From NCBI GenBank assembly GCA_900112995.1, contig FONU01000015.1:26086-90085 (forward strand): a stretch of DNA of 64,000 nucleotides. Direction: 5' to 3'. This DNA comes from [Lactobacillus] rogosae (GTDB taxonomy: Bacteria > Bacillota > Clostridia > Lachnospirales > Lachnospiraceae). The notes under the pieces were generated by a model that saw only the letters and a list, made by a program, of their open reading frames with translations, was not told the origin of the DNA and searched no databases. Below, piece after piece: positions 54,825 to 63,883 of the stretch. Within the stretch, counting starts at the first letter, position 1, and each line of letters starts with the position of its first letter. The position numbers were made by a program, and so were the translations under genes.

Positions 54825-55620
54825 AGAAAGATTAGATGTTCTGTTAGTGAACAGGGGGCTTGCTGATTCCAGGGAAAAGGCAAAGGCTATAATTATGTCT
54901 GGAAATGTATATGTTGACGGACAGAAGGAAGATAAAGCTGGGTCATCATTTAATGAGACTGTTAATATTGAGGTAAGAGGCAATACACTTAAGTATGTAA
55001 GCCGTGGCGGGTTAAAGCTTGAAAAAGCTATGGAGAATTTTGATGTAACGATTGAAGGGAAAATATGTATGGATGTTGGTTCATCAACAGGTGGTTTTAC
55101 AGATTGTATGCTTCAGAATGGTGCTGTTAAAGTATATTCTGTTGATGTAGGGCACGGACAGCTTGCTTGGAAGCTTCGTAATGATGAGCGTGTTGTATGT
55201 ATGGAAAAGACTAATATACGATATGTAACACCGGAAGATATTGCGGATAAGATAGATTTTTCAAGCATTGACGTATCATTTATATCGCTTACAAAGGTGC
55301 TGCTTCCAGTGAAAAATCTTCTTACAGATGACGGGCAGATAGTATGTCTTATAAAGCCACAGTTTGAAGCTGGAAGAGAAAAGGTTGGTAAACACGGTGT
55401 TGTAAGGGATAAGGCGGTACACATCGAAGTTATAGAAATGGTTATTAATTATGCAATTTCAATTGGATTTGAGATACTTAACCTTGAATTCTCGCCAGTT
55501 AAGGGTCCGGAAGGAAATATCGAATATCTTCTTCATTTACAGAAACATATAGAAGGAACCTATGATAATATTCCTTTCACAATACAAAATATAGTAGACA
55601 AAGCCCACGAAACATTGTAA
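54814..55620 (+). CDS. TlyA-family rRNA methyltransferase (YqxC)
   Basis: The protein has 268 residues from ATG 54814, 9 bases after GGAG. An S4 RNA-binding domain (ERLDVLLVNRGLADSREKAKAIIMSGNVYVDG) precedes an FtsJ-like methyltransferase with the SAM motif MDVGSSTGGFTDCML. TlyA methylates ribose in 16S and 23S rRNA; the haemolysin name is historical. It is in the conserved set dxs-tlyA-nadK-argR-recN. Confidence 0.93.
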   Translation: MSSKERLDVLLVNRGLADSREKAKAIIMSGNVYVDGQKEDKAGSSFNETVNIEVRGNTLKYVSRGGLKLEKAMENFDVTIEGKICMDVGSSTGGFTDCMLQNGAVKVYSVDVGHGQLAWKLRNDERVVCMEKTNIRYVTPEDIADKIDFSSIDVSFISLTKVLLPVKNLLTDDGQIVCLIKPQFEAGREKVGKHGVVRDKAVHIEVIEMVINYAISIGFEILNLEFSPVKGPEGNIEYLLHLQKHIEGTYDNIPFTIQNIVDKAHETL

Positions 55621-55666
55621 TATATTCATATAGATATTAATATTAATTTAAAGTATAGAGGCGTTA

Positions 55667-56518
55667 ATGAAATCTTTTTACATAGTCACGAATACAACTA
55701 AAGATCCAGACCTTGTATATACAAACAGTATTCTGGATTATCTTAATAAGCACAATGTAAGCTGTATATATAATCCTGACTCGGCAGATGTAGAACATAC
55801 TGATTATTGTTATACGAATGCTGATATTGTGCCAGATGATACAGAATGCATAATTGTTCTTGGTGGGGATGGTACGCTTATACAGGCGGCAAGAGACCTT
55901 AATTCTAAGAATATACCTCTTCTTGGTGTTAACATAGGAACGCTGGGGTATCTTACTGATACAGATATGAACACAGTGTATGATACCCTTGAAAGCCTTA
56001 TTAATGACTGTTATGAGATAGATACAAGAATGATGCTTGATGGAAAGATATACCGTGATGACGAGCTTATATATGAAGATGTAGCACTTAATGATGTAGT
56101 TCTTAGCAGAAGGGGAATATTAAGGGTTATAGATTTTGATATATATGTCAATGGAGAATATCTTAATTCGTTCGCGGCAGACGGAGTTATAGTATCTACG
56201 CCGACAGGTTCTACAGCTTATTCTTTATCGGCAGGCGGACCAATTGTCCAGCCGAATGCACATCTTATAATGATTACACCAATATGTGCACATACACTTA
56301 CTCAGAGAAGCATAATATTTGAACAGAATGATGAGATTGTAATACAGATGAATGATAATAAGAAATTATCAGAAGAAAGAGTAGCTACATATGATGGAGA
56401 AAGCTATTGTAATGTCATAACAGGGGACAGAGTTGTTATTACCCGTTCTGATAAGACAGCACGGCTTATAAAGACAAGCAGAATTTCTTTCCTTGAAAGG
56501 ATAAGGAATAAAATGTAG
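55667..56518 (+). CDS. nadK: NAD kinase
   Basis: The protein has 283 residues. The kinase motif GGDGTLIQAARDL (about residue 66) and the later TPTGSTAYSLSAGGP are both intact. It makes NADP from NAD and ATP. Between tlyA and argR its place is the usual one in Firmicutes. Confidence 0.95.
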   Translation: MKSFYIVTNTTKDPDLVYTNSILDYLNKHNVSCIYNPDSADVEHTDYCYTNADIVPDDTECIIVLGGDGTLIQAARDLNSKNIPLLGVNIGTLGYLTDTDMNTVYDTLESLINDCYEIDTRMMLDGKIYRDDELIYEDVALNDVVLSRRGILRVIDFDIYVNGEYLNSFAADGVIVSTPTGSTAYSLSAGGPIVQPNAHLIMITPICAHTLTQRSIIFEQNDEIVIQMNDNKKLSEERVATYDGESYCNVITGDRVVITRSDKTARLIKTSRISFLERIRNKM

Positions 56519-56537
56519 CCGGAATAGGAGAAGAAAA

Positions 56538-56990
56538 GTGAAATCAGACAGACATAAAAAAATATTAGAACTTATAGCTGATAATAATATAGGAACTCAG
56601 GAAGAGCTTGCTGATGCACTTAATAAAGCAGGGTATAATGTAACTCAGGCGACTGTTTCAAGGGATATAAGAGCACTTAATCTTACCAAGGTCACAATTG
56701 ACGGGGTTAATCAGAAGTATACAACTCTTTCACATAGCAGTCCTGTACCTAATGACAAATATATAAGAGTGCTAAAGGAAGGCTATCTTTCTATGGATAT
56801 GGCACAGAATATTCTTGTTATAAGGACTGTTCCGGGTATGGCAATGGCGGTGTGTGCGGCACTGGATGCACTTAAGCTTGATGAGATAGTTGGTTCTATT
56901 GCAGGTGATGACACTATTATGTGTGCTGTAAGGACTGTTAAGGATACTGTAAATGTTTCTAATAAACTTAAGAAACTTATAAAGGCATAG
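56538..56990 (+). CDS. argR: Arginine repressor ArgR/AhrC
   Basis: The protein has 150 residues with a GTG start at 56538, after AGGAGAAG. The N-terminal winged helix (RHKKILELIADNNIGTQEELADALNKAGYNVTQATVSRDIRALNL) binds DNA, and the C-terminal hexamer domain has the arginine site GSIAGDDTIMCAVR. It regulates arginine metabolism. In sporulating Firmicutes it sits next to recN as here. Confidence 0.95.
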   Translation: MKSDRHKKILELIADNNIGTQEELADALNKAGYNVTQATVSRDIRALNLTKVTIDGVNQKYTTLSHSSPVPNDKYIRVLKEGYLSMDMAQNILVIRTVPGMAMAVCAALDALKLDEIVGSIAGDDTIMCAVRTVKDTVNVSNKLKKLIKA

Positions 56991-57021
56991 TATTATAAAG
57001 ATATAGTATCAGAGGAGGAAT

Positions 57022-58704
57022 ATGTTATCTAATTTACATGTTAAGAATCTTGCACTTATAGAAGAAGAAAATATTGATTTTGAAGAGGGGCTTAATATTC
57101 TGTCAGGAGAGACAGGTGCAGGTAAGTCTATTATATTGGGTTCTATTAATGCGGCACTAGGTGCCAAGACATCGCCTGATTTTATAAGAACAGGTGCAGA
57201 ATATGGACTTTCAGAACTGCTTTTTAATATTGAAGATGATAATGTAATTGAACGCATAAAAGAGCTTGGAGTTATAGATATTGAGAATGGTGAACTGCTT
57301 ATTTCAAGAAAGATAACACCAACACGTTCGCAGATAAAGGTTAATGGACAGAATTTTACGGCGGCACAGACACAGAAGCTTGCACGCTATCTTATAGATG
57401 TTCATGGACAGCACGATAACCAGATACTTATGGATGATGCTAATCATCTGACGGTTGTAGATACATTCTGTGCTGATGAAATAGCTGAATTAAGAGAGGC
57501 TATGGAAGAGGCATATAAAGATATGGTTAAAGCAAAGAAAGCGTTAGAACTTATTGATAAGGATAAAGATGAACTTCAAAAAGAGATAGCATTTCTTGAG
57601 TATGAAGCTAATGAGATACAGACGGCCGATATACAGCCAGATGAAGATGAGGAGCTTGAAGCAAGATATCATAAGCTTAATAATTACCAGAAGATTACTA
57701 ATGAGCTTTCGTATGCAGATATGCTTTTGAATTCAGGTAATGATAATATAAGTGATATGATAGGAACTGCATTAAAGTCACTTATAACAGCAAGTGAATA
57801 TGATGATGTATTGAAAGAGTGCTGTGATACTTTGTCTGATGCTGAAGGACTTATTCGTGATGCCGGACACAGTATCAGTTCATATATAGAGAACTCTGAA
57901 TATGATCCAAGAGAGTTTAGCGAACTACAGGAAAGACTTGATCTTATTAATAATCTTAAGAACAAATATGGAAGTTCAATAGAGGCTATTAATGATACCT
58001 TAAAGGCTATTAATGCGAAGCTTGCAGATTATTACAATTTTGATGAGCTTATAAGCAGAAGGAAAAAAGAGTATGAAGAAGCATGCTGTAAGGCGTGGGA
58101 TATAGCCCAAAAGCTAAGTTCCATAAGACAGCAGGCAGCAGTAAAGCTTGCAGAGCAATTCATAGCTTCTTTAAAGAATCTTAACTTTTTAGATGTAAAG
58201 TTCAGAATAGATTTTGCTAAAGAACCATCTTTATCTTCAAAGGGCTGTGATAATGTAAGATTTATGATATCAACGAACCCTGGTGAGAATTTAAAGCCAT
58301 TATCAAAGATTGCTTCGGGTGGTGAACTTTCAAGAATTATGCTTGCCATAAAGACAGTTATGTCAGAAGATGCAGATAAGACACTTATATTTGATGAGAT
58401 TGATGCAGGTATAAGTGGTAAGACGGCTTCAAAGGTATCTAATCAGCTTGCAAGGCTTTCGTTATCGCATCAGATAATATGTATAACACATCTGCCACAG
58501 ATTGCGGCTATGGCAGATGCCCATTACATAATAGAAAAGAGTGTACACGATAATAAGACCTACAGTAATATCCAGAGGGTCGCAGGAGATGATAGTCTTA
58601 ATGAAATTGCCAGAATGTTATCCGGTGAGACACTTACAGACTCTGTGCTTGAGAATGCCAAAGAATTAAAGATTATGGCTGATAAAGTGAAATCAGAGTT
58701 GTGA
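57022..58704 (+). CDS. recN: DNA repair protein RecN
   Basis: The protein has 560 residues. It is an SMC-like ATPase with Walker A GETGAGKSI (about 30), long central coiled coil, signature SGGELSRIMLAIK and Walker B LIFDEIDAGISG. RecN gathers DNA ends at double-strand breaks. AGAGGAGG precedes the ATG. No LexA box was seen upstream, in contrast to recA. It converges with spoIVB. Confidence 0.95.
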   Translation: MLSNLHVKNLALIEEENIDFEEGLNILSGETGAGKSIILGSINAALGAKTSPDFIRTGAEYGLSELLFNIEDDNVIERIKELGVIDIENGELLISRKITPTRSQIKVNGQNFTAAQTQKLARYLIDVHGQHDNQILMDDANHLTVVDTFCADEIAELREAMEEAYKDMVKAKKALELIDKDKDELQKEIAFLEYEANEIQTADIQPDEDEELEARYHKLNNYQKITNELSYADMLLNSGNDNISDMIGTALKSLITASEYDDVLKECCDTLSDAEGLIRDAGHSISSYIENSEYDPREFSELQERLDLINNLKNKYGSSIEAINDTLKAINAKLADYYNFDELISRRKKEYEEACCKAWDIAQKLSSIRQQAAVKLAEQFIASLKNLNFLDVKFRIDFAKEPSLSSKGCDNVRFMISTNPGENLKPLSKIASGGELSRIMLAIKTVMSEDADKTLIFDEIDAGISGKTASKVSNQLARLSLSHQIICITHLPQIAAMADAHYIIEKSVHDNKTYSNIQRVAGDDSLNEIARMLSGETLTDSVLENAKELKIMADKVKSEL

Positions 58705-58756
58705 TTTTTAGATATAGTTATTATAATAATTATATCTGGAACAGTAAAAGCACTCT

Positions 58757-58799
58757 GAAAAATTAACGGCTGGTATGTATATACCAGCTGTTAATTTTA
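58757..58799. terminator. Bidirectional terminator between recN and spoIVB
   Basis: AAATTAACGGCTGGTAT (about 58760-58776) pairs with ATACCAGCTGTTAATTT (58781-58797) around GTAT, with A and T runs on the two sides. It reaches the spoIVB stop codon. Confidence 0.85.
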
Positions 58800-60065
58800 T
58801 GAAGCATTAAGCATATTTTCTATATATATGCCATATCCGCTTCTTGAGTTATCAATAAGAACGTGTGTTACAGCACCTATTATCTTTCCGTCCTGAATAA
58901 TAGGACAGCCAGACATACCTTGTACAATTCCATTAGTCATATCAAGAAGTTCTTCAGAGGTAACAACAAAACTGATATTTTTGGAATCGTTATTGTTAAG
59001 CTGTGTAATTTTAATTTCGTAGTCATCATATTTATTATTCCTGTAAAATCTTACATATGCTTTACCCTTGTGGACACTGTATCTGTAACCGACACTCATA
59101 AGTGAAAGAGAATGCTTCTTTACAATAGAGTTGTCGATTGTTCCATATATTCCGTAAGAGCTGTTCTTGTCAATTGTTCCTATCGGGGTACTGTTCTTGT
59201 AGTCTATAATTCCCTGCAATTCTCCAGGAGTGCCATTCTGTCCTTTTATTATTGATAGAATTCTTGTGTTATATAATCTGCCATATTTAATATTAAGGGC
59301 TTTGCCGGTGGTATTATCAGTTATCGGGTGACCAAGTGCAGCGTAGTTATAATCTGTATCAATATAAGTTATTGTTCCTATACCCTGTGCATCATCTTTT
59401 ACCCACAGACCTAGCTTATATTCACTGTTTTTATCCTCAACAGGGGTTACAGTTACATTTATTATTTCATCATTACGCAGTAATTCTATATTAAGCTTCT
59501 CGCCAGCACATTCATTTACCTTGCAAGATAACTGCTTCTTGGAATTGATTTCTTCATCATTGATTCTTAAAATGTAATCGCCTTTGGTAATAATATTTTC
59601 GCAGGGGGTTATTGTACCACTTGATTTGCTCTCGATGGAATCGGTCTTTACTACAAGTATTCCGCTGCTTTTCAGATATAAGCCAGCCTGAAAGCCACAG
59701 GGATAGACGTATTTTTCATCAACTACATTGACATTTACTGTCTTTAAAAATAAGAAGCCGAACAGATGAAGGTCGATGTGGTAACTTCCAGGACTGCCGG
59801 TTATAAAAGTAACCTCTCGGCTGAAATCAGCATTTGCAAGACTGTTATTAGTACCATTCTGCGTGTTGTGAACGCTTCCGGTAACGGGGAGTGACAGGTT
59901 GATACTTGTATCGCTTTGCTCAGTTATATATATCTGTTCAGGAAAATGCTTATTAACATAGTTTACATAAGATGTAATAAGAATAAATAAAAGTGTTATT
60001 ATTCCTGACCAGTAAATATACTTATTTAATAATTTATTAGAAAATGTATTTTTATTAATAAGCAT
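58797..60065 (-). CDS. spoIVB: SpoIVB peptidase (S55 family)
   Basis: The protein has 422 residues. One membrane helix (about 15-36) is followed by a PDZ domain (about 110-210) and the S55 serine peptidase domain with H246 (AALGHPITD) and catalytic S385 (GMSGCPIIQDG). In the forespore it is secreted into the intermembrane space and starts processing of pro-SigK. AAAGGAGG precedes the ATG on the minus strand. In Bacillus and many clostridia spoIVB is between recN and spo0A in the same direction; here it is inverted. Confidence 0.94.
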   Translation of the reverse strand: MLINKNTFSNKLLNKYIYWSGIITLLFILITSYVNYVNKHFPEQIYITEQSDTSINLSLPVTGSVHNTQNGTNNSLANADFSREVTFITGSPGSYHIDLHLFGFLFLKTVNVNVVDEKYVYPCGFQAGLYLKSSGILVVKTDSIESKSSGTITPCENIITKGDYILRINDEEINSKKQLSCKVNECAGEKLNIELLRNDEIINVTVTPVEDKNSEYKLGLWVKDDAQGIGTITYIDTDYNYAALGHPITDNTTGKALNIKYGRLYNTRILSIIKGQNGTPGELQGIIDYKNSTPIGTIDKNSSYGIYGTIDNSIVKKHSLSLMSVGYRYSVHKGKAYVRFYRNNKYDDYEIKITQLNNNDSKNISFVVTSEELLDMTNGIVQGMSGCPIIQDGKIIGAVTHVLIDNSRSGYGIYIENMLNAS

Positions 60066-60180
60066 AGTTTTCCTCCTTTAAAATTTATTTGAAATTTATC
60101 TGATGATATTATTATCTGCAATAATGAAGCTAAATAAAAAGGTTTATAATGCCAATATATTTATATGATTTAATTTTATT

Positions 60181-60197
60181 TGTCGAATTATGTCGAT
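60181..60197 (+). promoter_or_regulatory. Two candidate Spo0A boxes upstream of spo0A
   Basis: TGTCGAA (60181-60187, in TTTGTCGAATT) matches the 0A box; TGTCGAT (60191-60197) is one mismatch away. They lie 19 bases or more upstream of the -35, which suits autoregulation. Confidence 0.6.
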
Positions 60198-60215
60198 AGT
60201 TGCGATGTGTTTTCG

Positions 60216-60244
60216 TTGTAAAATTACATTTTTAAATATATAAT
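60216..60244 (+). promoter_or_regulatory. spo0A promoter
   Basis: TTGTAA (60216-60221), 17 bases, TATAAT (60239-60244), SigA type. The leader to the ATG is about 85 bases. No clear SigH promoter was identified. Confidence 0.6.
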
Positions 60245-60337
60245 AATAAATATATTCATTATGCGGTGCTGAAAGATAGGTTCTTTTGGCGGAAAGCATA
60301 TTTATATATTATTATATGACGAGGGGAAGAATTGCTT

Positions 60338-61126
60338 ATGAATCCATTGAAAATTGTAATTGCGGATGATAACAAGAGAATGGTAGAAGTAATCAAAGAG
60401 GTTATTAATGGAGAGCCGCAGTTAGATGTTGTAGGTACAGCAACGAATGGCGAGGATACAGTTGATGTCATTAAAAAGACACAGCCTGATATTGTACTTC
60501 TTGATATTATTATGCCGCAGATTGACGGACTAACTGTTATGCAGAGGATAAGGGAGGATAATGATTGTGTTAATCCTGCATTTATTGTTATTAGTGCAGT
60601 TGGAAGGGAGGCAGTGACAGAGGATGCTTTCAATATGGGAGCTACATATTATGTTATGAAACCATTTGATAATAATATGCTGATTGACCGCATTAAATAT
60701 ATTGGAGGAATTATTAATATAAAGCCTGTCAATATAAAAAAATCGGTTAACGACAGTATTCCTCATAACAAACATATCCTTGAGAATGAGATTACAGGAA
60801 TGATACACGAGATTGGTGTTCCTGCACATATAAAGGGTTATCAGTATCTGAGAGAGTCTATCACACTTGCGGTTAATGATCCGGATATAATAAATAGTAT
60901 TACCAAAGTCCTTTATCCAACTATAGCCAAAAAGTTTGACACAACACCAAGCCGTGTTGAAAGAGCTATAAGACACGCTATTGAAGTTGCATGGAACAGA
61001 GGCAATCCGGATATTCTTAACGATTTGTTCGGATATACAATCAGCAATGGCAAAGGCAAGCCGACTAATTCAGAATTCATAGCACTTATATCAGATAATA
61101 TAAGGCTTCATCAGACAGCAGTTTGA
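60338..61126 (+). CDS. spo0A: Sporulation master regulator Spo0A
   Basis: The protein has 262 residues from ATG 60338, after GAGGGGA; a TTG 6 bases before is possible. The receiver has the D10/D11 pair, phospho-acceptor D56 (VLLDIIMPQ) at the same number as in Bacillus, and the MKPFD lysine. The C-terminal DNA-binding domain has the diagnostic [17 protein letters not shown] and [21 protein letters not shown]. It starts sporulation when phosphorylated. It diverges from spoIVB. Confidence 0.97.
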   Translation: MNPLKIVIADDNKRMVEVIKEVINGEPQLDVVGTATNGEDTVDVIKKTQPDIVLLDIIMPQIDGLTVMQRIREDNDCVNPAFIVISAVGREAVTEDAFNMGATYYVMKPFDNNMLIDRIKYIGGIINIKPVNIKKSVNDSIPHNKHILENEITGMIHEIGVPAHIKGYQYLRESITLAVNDPDIINSITKVLYPTIAKKFDTTPSRVERAIRHAIEVAWNRGNPDILNDLFGYTISNGKGKPTNSEFIALISDNIRLHQTAV

Positions 61127-61178
61127 TGGTTTTTTAGGAATTATACTGACAGTTTATCAGCTTTTTTGCGGTTTTTTC

Positions 61179-61207
61179 TTGCTATATTGAACTTTGTATA
61201 TTATAAT
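61179..61207 (+). promoter_or_regulatory. Promoter of the NlpC/P60 gene
   Basis: TTGCTA (61179-61184), 17 bases, TATAAT (61202-61207), about 55 bases before the start. Confidence 0.7.
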
Positions 61208-61263
61208 ATTAACGTATTTGTAAAAATGTTTTAACAAAATTGTAATATTTAGGAGTTTTATAT

Positions 61264-62346
61264 ATGCGTAAAAGAGTATTCAAAACGTTTGCTGCAGCAG
61301 CATTGGCAACAACTATTGCGGGAACAACAATTATAGGTTCAACAGCATTTGCTGACGAAATCAGTACACTTACACAGCAGAAGCAGGATAAACAGAATGA
61401 ACTTGATCAGCTGCAGCAGCAGGCTGCCTATCTTCTTACAGAGATGAGTTCTTTAGAACAGGATATGGCAGATCTCTCAGATGAGATTGACCAGACTAAC
61501 GCTGATCTTGAAGCTGCACAGCAGTTACAGCAGAAACAGTTTGATGATACTAAATTAAGAATTAAATATATGTATGAAGACCAGTCAACATCAATTTCAG
61601 ATGTATTCCTTACAGCATCTGATATGAGTGATGTTATTAATAAGGCAAGTTATATGCAGCAGGTATATGACTATGATCGTAACAAGCTTGAAGAGATGGC
61701 TGCAACAGCAGCATCTATCGCTGAATATAAAAGTGATTTAGAGACTAAGCAGGCAGCTCTTAATGACAAGCAGAAGGAGCTTACTAACAAGCAGGCTACA
61801 CTTTATACAGCAATTGATGCTGCACAGAGTGATATCAGCAACTTTGACGAATTATTAGCAGAAGCTAATGAAAAAGCTGCTAAGGCATTAGAACAGAAAA
61901 GACAGGCAGAAGCAGCAAGAGCAGCTGCAACAAGCGGTCAGACAACAACTAAGACAAAAGTTACATCAATACCTACATCAGCTAATAATGATTCATCAGT
62001 TGCATCTAACATTGTTTCAATAGCTTACAGATATGTTGGTGTTCCTTATAGAAGTGGTGGAGCTTCACCAAGTGGATTTGACTGTTCAGGTCTTGTATCA
62101 TATGTACTTGCACAGGCAGGTATATCTGGTGTTGCCCGTTCATCAAGTTCACAGGCATATGGAGGCGTTGCTGTATCAGGTGGCATAAGTGCCGCACAGC
62201 CAGGTGATGTAATATGTTACCCGGGACACGTTGGTATCTACATCGGCGGAGGACAGATGATACATGCTTCTGTACCTGGTGATTATGTAAAGGTTTCTTC
62301 AGTTAATATCGGAATGCAGATAATTGGTGTAAGAAGATACTGGTAA
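61264..62346 (+). CDS. Secreted NlpC/P60 peptidoglycan hydrolase with coiled coil
   Basis: The protein has 360 residues. A signal peptide (about 1-30, cleavage near AFADE) leads to a glutamine-rich coiled coil (about 31-220) like that of CwlO/PcsB, a threonine/serine linker, and a C-terminal NlpC/P60 domain with C274 (FDCSGLVSY), H322 (GHVGIYIGG) and H334. It cleaves stem peptides in the cell wall, probably as a D,L-endopeptidase. Coiled coils of this kind are docking sites for FtsEX in other bacteria; no ftsEX is nearby. Confidence 0.9.
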   Translation: MRKRVFKTFAAAALATTIAGTTIIGSTAFADEISTLTQQKQDKQNELDQLQQQAAYLLTEMSSLEQDMADLSDEIDQTNADLEAAQQLQQKQFDDTKLRIKYMYEDQSTSISDVFLTASDMSDVINKASYMQQVYDYDRNKLEEMAATAASIAEYKSDLETKQAALNDKQKELTNKQATLYTAIDAAQSDISNFDELLAEANEKAAKALEQKRQAEAARAAATSGQTTTKTKVTSIPTSANNDSSVASNIVSIAYRYVGVPYRSGGASPSGFDCSGLVSYVLAQAGISGVARSSSSQAYGGVAVSGGISAAQPGDVICYPGHVGIYIGGGQMIHASVPGDYVKVSSVNIGMQIIGVRRYW

Positions 62347-62437
62347 TTGATATATTTTGAAAAATATGTTTTAATATAGTTATTACATTGATTATATTTA
62401 TACATTTAGTTACATAGATGTATAGAAAGGGGATTAT

Positions 62438-63877
62438 ATGAAGAATGTTTTATTTATTGCATCAGAAGCAGTACCTTTCATTAAAACAGGAGGTTTAGCT
62501 GACGTTGTTGGTTCGCTTCCTAAGTATTTTAATAAGGATGAATTTGATGTTCGTGTTATGATTCCAAAGTATACATGTATTCCTTGGGAGTACAGAGAGA
62601 AGATGGTATACAAGACTCATTTCTATATTGATTTAGCTTGGCGTACACAGTACGTTGGCGTATTTGAAATGGAGTATGATGGAGTTACATTCTATTTTAT
62701 TGATAATGAATTCTATTTTGGAGGACCAAAGCCTTATAGCTGGATACACGAAGATATTGAGAAATTTGCATTCTTTAGTAAAGCTGCTTTGTCAGCAATA
62801 CCTGTTATTGGTTTTAAGCCAGACATAATACATTGCAATGACTGGCAGACAGGACTTATTCCGGTATATTTACACGAGCGTTTTGCACTTGGGGATTTCT
62901 ACAATGGTGTAAAGTCAATAATGACTATACATAACCTTAAGTTCCAGGGTATATGGGATCTTAAGAAGGTAAAGGATATTACCGGATTAGATGACAGCTA
63001 TTTTACATCAGATAAGCTTGAAGCATATAAAGATGCTAATTATCTTAAGGGTGGCATAGTATACGCTGACAGGGTAACTACTGTTAGCGAGACATATGCA
63101 GAGGAGATTAAGACACCTTTCTATGGTGAGAATCTTGATGGTCTTATGAATGCAAGAGCTAATGTTCTTAGTGGTATTGTTAATGGCATAGATTACGAAG
63201 TATATAATCCTATGACAGATAAATCTCTTGCGGCTAACTATAATCAGATTACTTTCCGTAAAGAAAAGTGGAAGAATAAAGTTGCTCTCCAGAAAGAACT
63301 GGGACTTGCACAGGATAAGAGCAAGTTTATGATAGGTATAGTATCAAGACTTACAGACCAGAAGGGTCTCGATTTAATTGCTTATGTTATGGACGAGTTA
63401 TGTGCAGAAGATGTACAGCTTGTAGTTCTTGGAACTGGTGAAGAGAAATATGAGAATATGTTCAGACATTTTGACTGGAAATATAATGACAGAGTATCTG
63501 CTAATATTTACTATTCAGAGGAGATGTCACATAAGATATATGCAGCTTGTGATGCATTCCTTATGCCTTCATTGTTTGAGCCTTGTGGACTCAGCCAGCT
63601 TATGTCTTTAAGATATGGTACAGTGCCTATAGTTAGAGAGACAGGTGGTCTTAAGGATACAGTTGAGCCATATAATGAATATGAGAGTACAGGAACAGGC
63701 TTCTCATTTGCTAACTACAATGCCCACGAAATGCTTGGGATTATTAATTATGCTAAGAGCGTATACTATAACCACAAGAGAGAGTGGAACAAGATAGTTG
63801 ACAGAGGAATGAAAGCAGATTTCTCTTGGAAGAGTTCAGCTAAGAAGTATGAGGAATTATATAATTCTTTGTTCTAG
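62438..63877 (+). CDS. glgA: Glycogen synthase (ADP-glucose)
   Basis: The protein has 479 residues. It has the N-terminal KTGGLADVVGSLP (K16, ADP-glucose site), HCNDWQTGLIPVY, TIHNLKFQG, GIVSRLTDQKG and the C-terminal SLFEPCGLSQL acceptor motif of family GT5. It lengthens alpha-1,4-glucan, and in spore formers glycogen can serve as a reserve. AAAGGGG precedes the ATG. No glgB, glgC or glgP lies in the window. Confidence 0.95.
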   Translation: MKNVLFIASEAVPFIKTGGLADVVGSLPKYFNKDEFDVRVMIPKYTCIPWEYREKMVYKTHFYIDLAWRTQYVGVFEMEYDGVTFYFIDNEFYFGGPKPYSWIHEDIEKFAFFSKAALSAIPVIGFKPDIIHCNDWQTGLIPVYLHERFALGDFYNGVKSIMTIHNLKFQGIWDLKKVKDITGLDDSYFTSDKLEAYKDANYLKGGIVYADRVTTVSETYAEEIKTPFYGENLDGLMNARANVLSGIVNGIDYEVYNPMTDKSLAANYNQITFRKEKWKNKVALQKELGLAQDKSKFMIGIVSRLTDQKGLDLIAYVMDELCAEDVQLVVLGTGEEKYENMFRHFDWKYNDRVSANIYYSEEMSHKIYAACDAFLMPSLFEPCGLSQLMSLRYGTVPIVRETGGLKDTVEPYNEYESTGTGFSFANYNAHEMLGIINYAKSVYYNHKREWNKIVDRGMKADFSWKSSAKKYEELYNSLF

Positions 63878-63883
63878 GGTATA

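Noticed and set aside
60530..60976. A 148-codon open frame antisense to spo0A
   Set aside because: It mirrors the conserved Spo0A frame and has no recognisable protein features.
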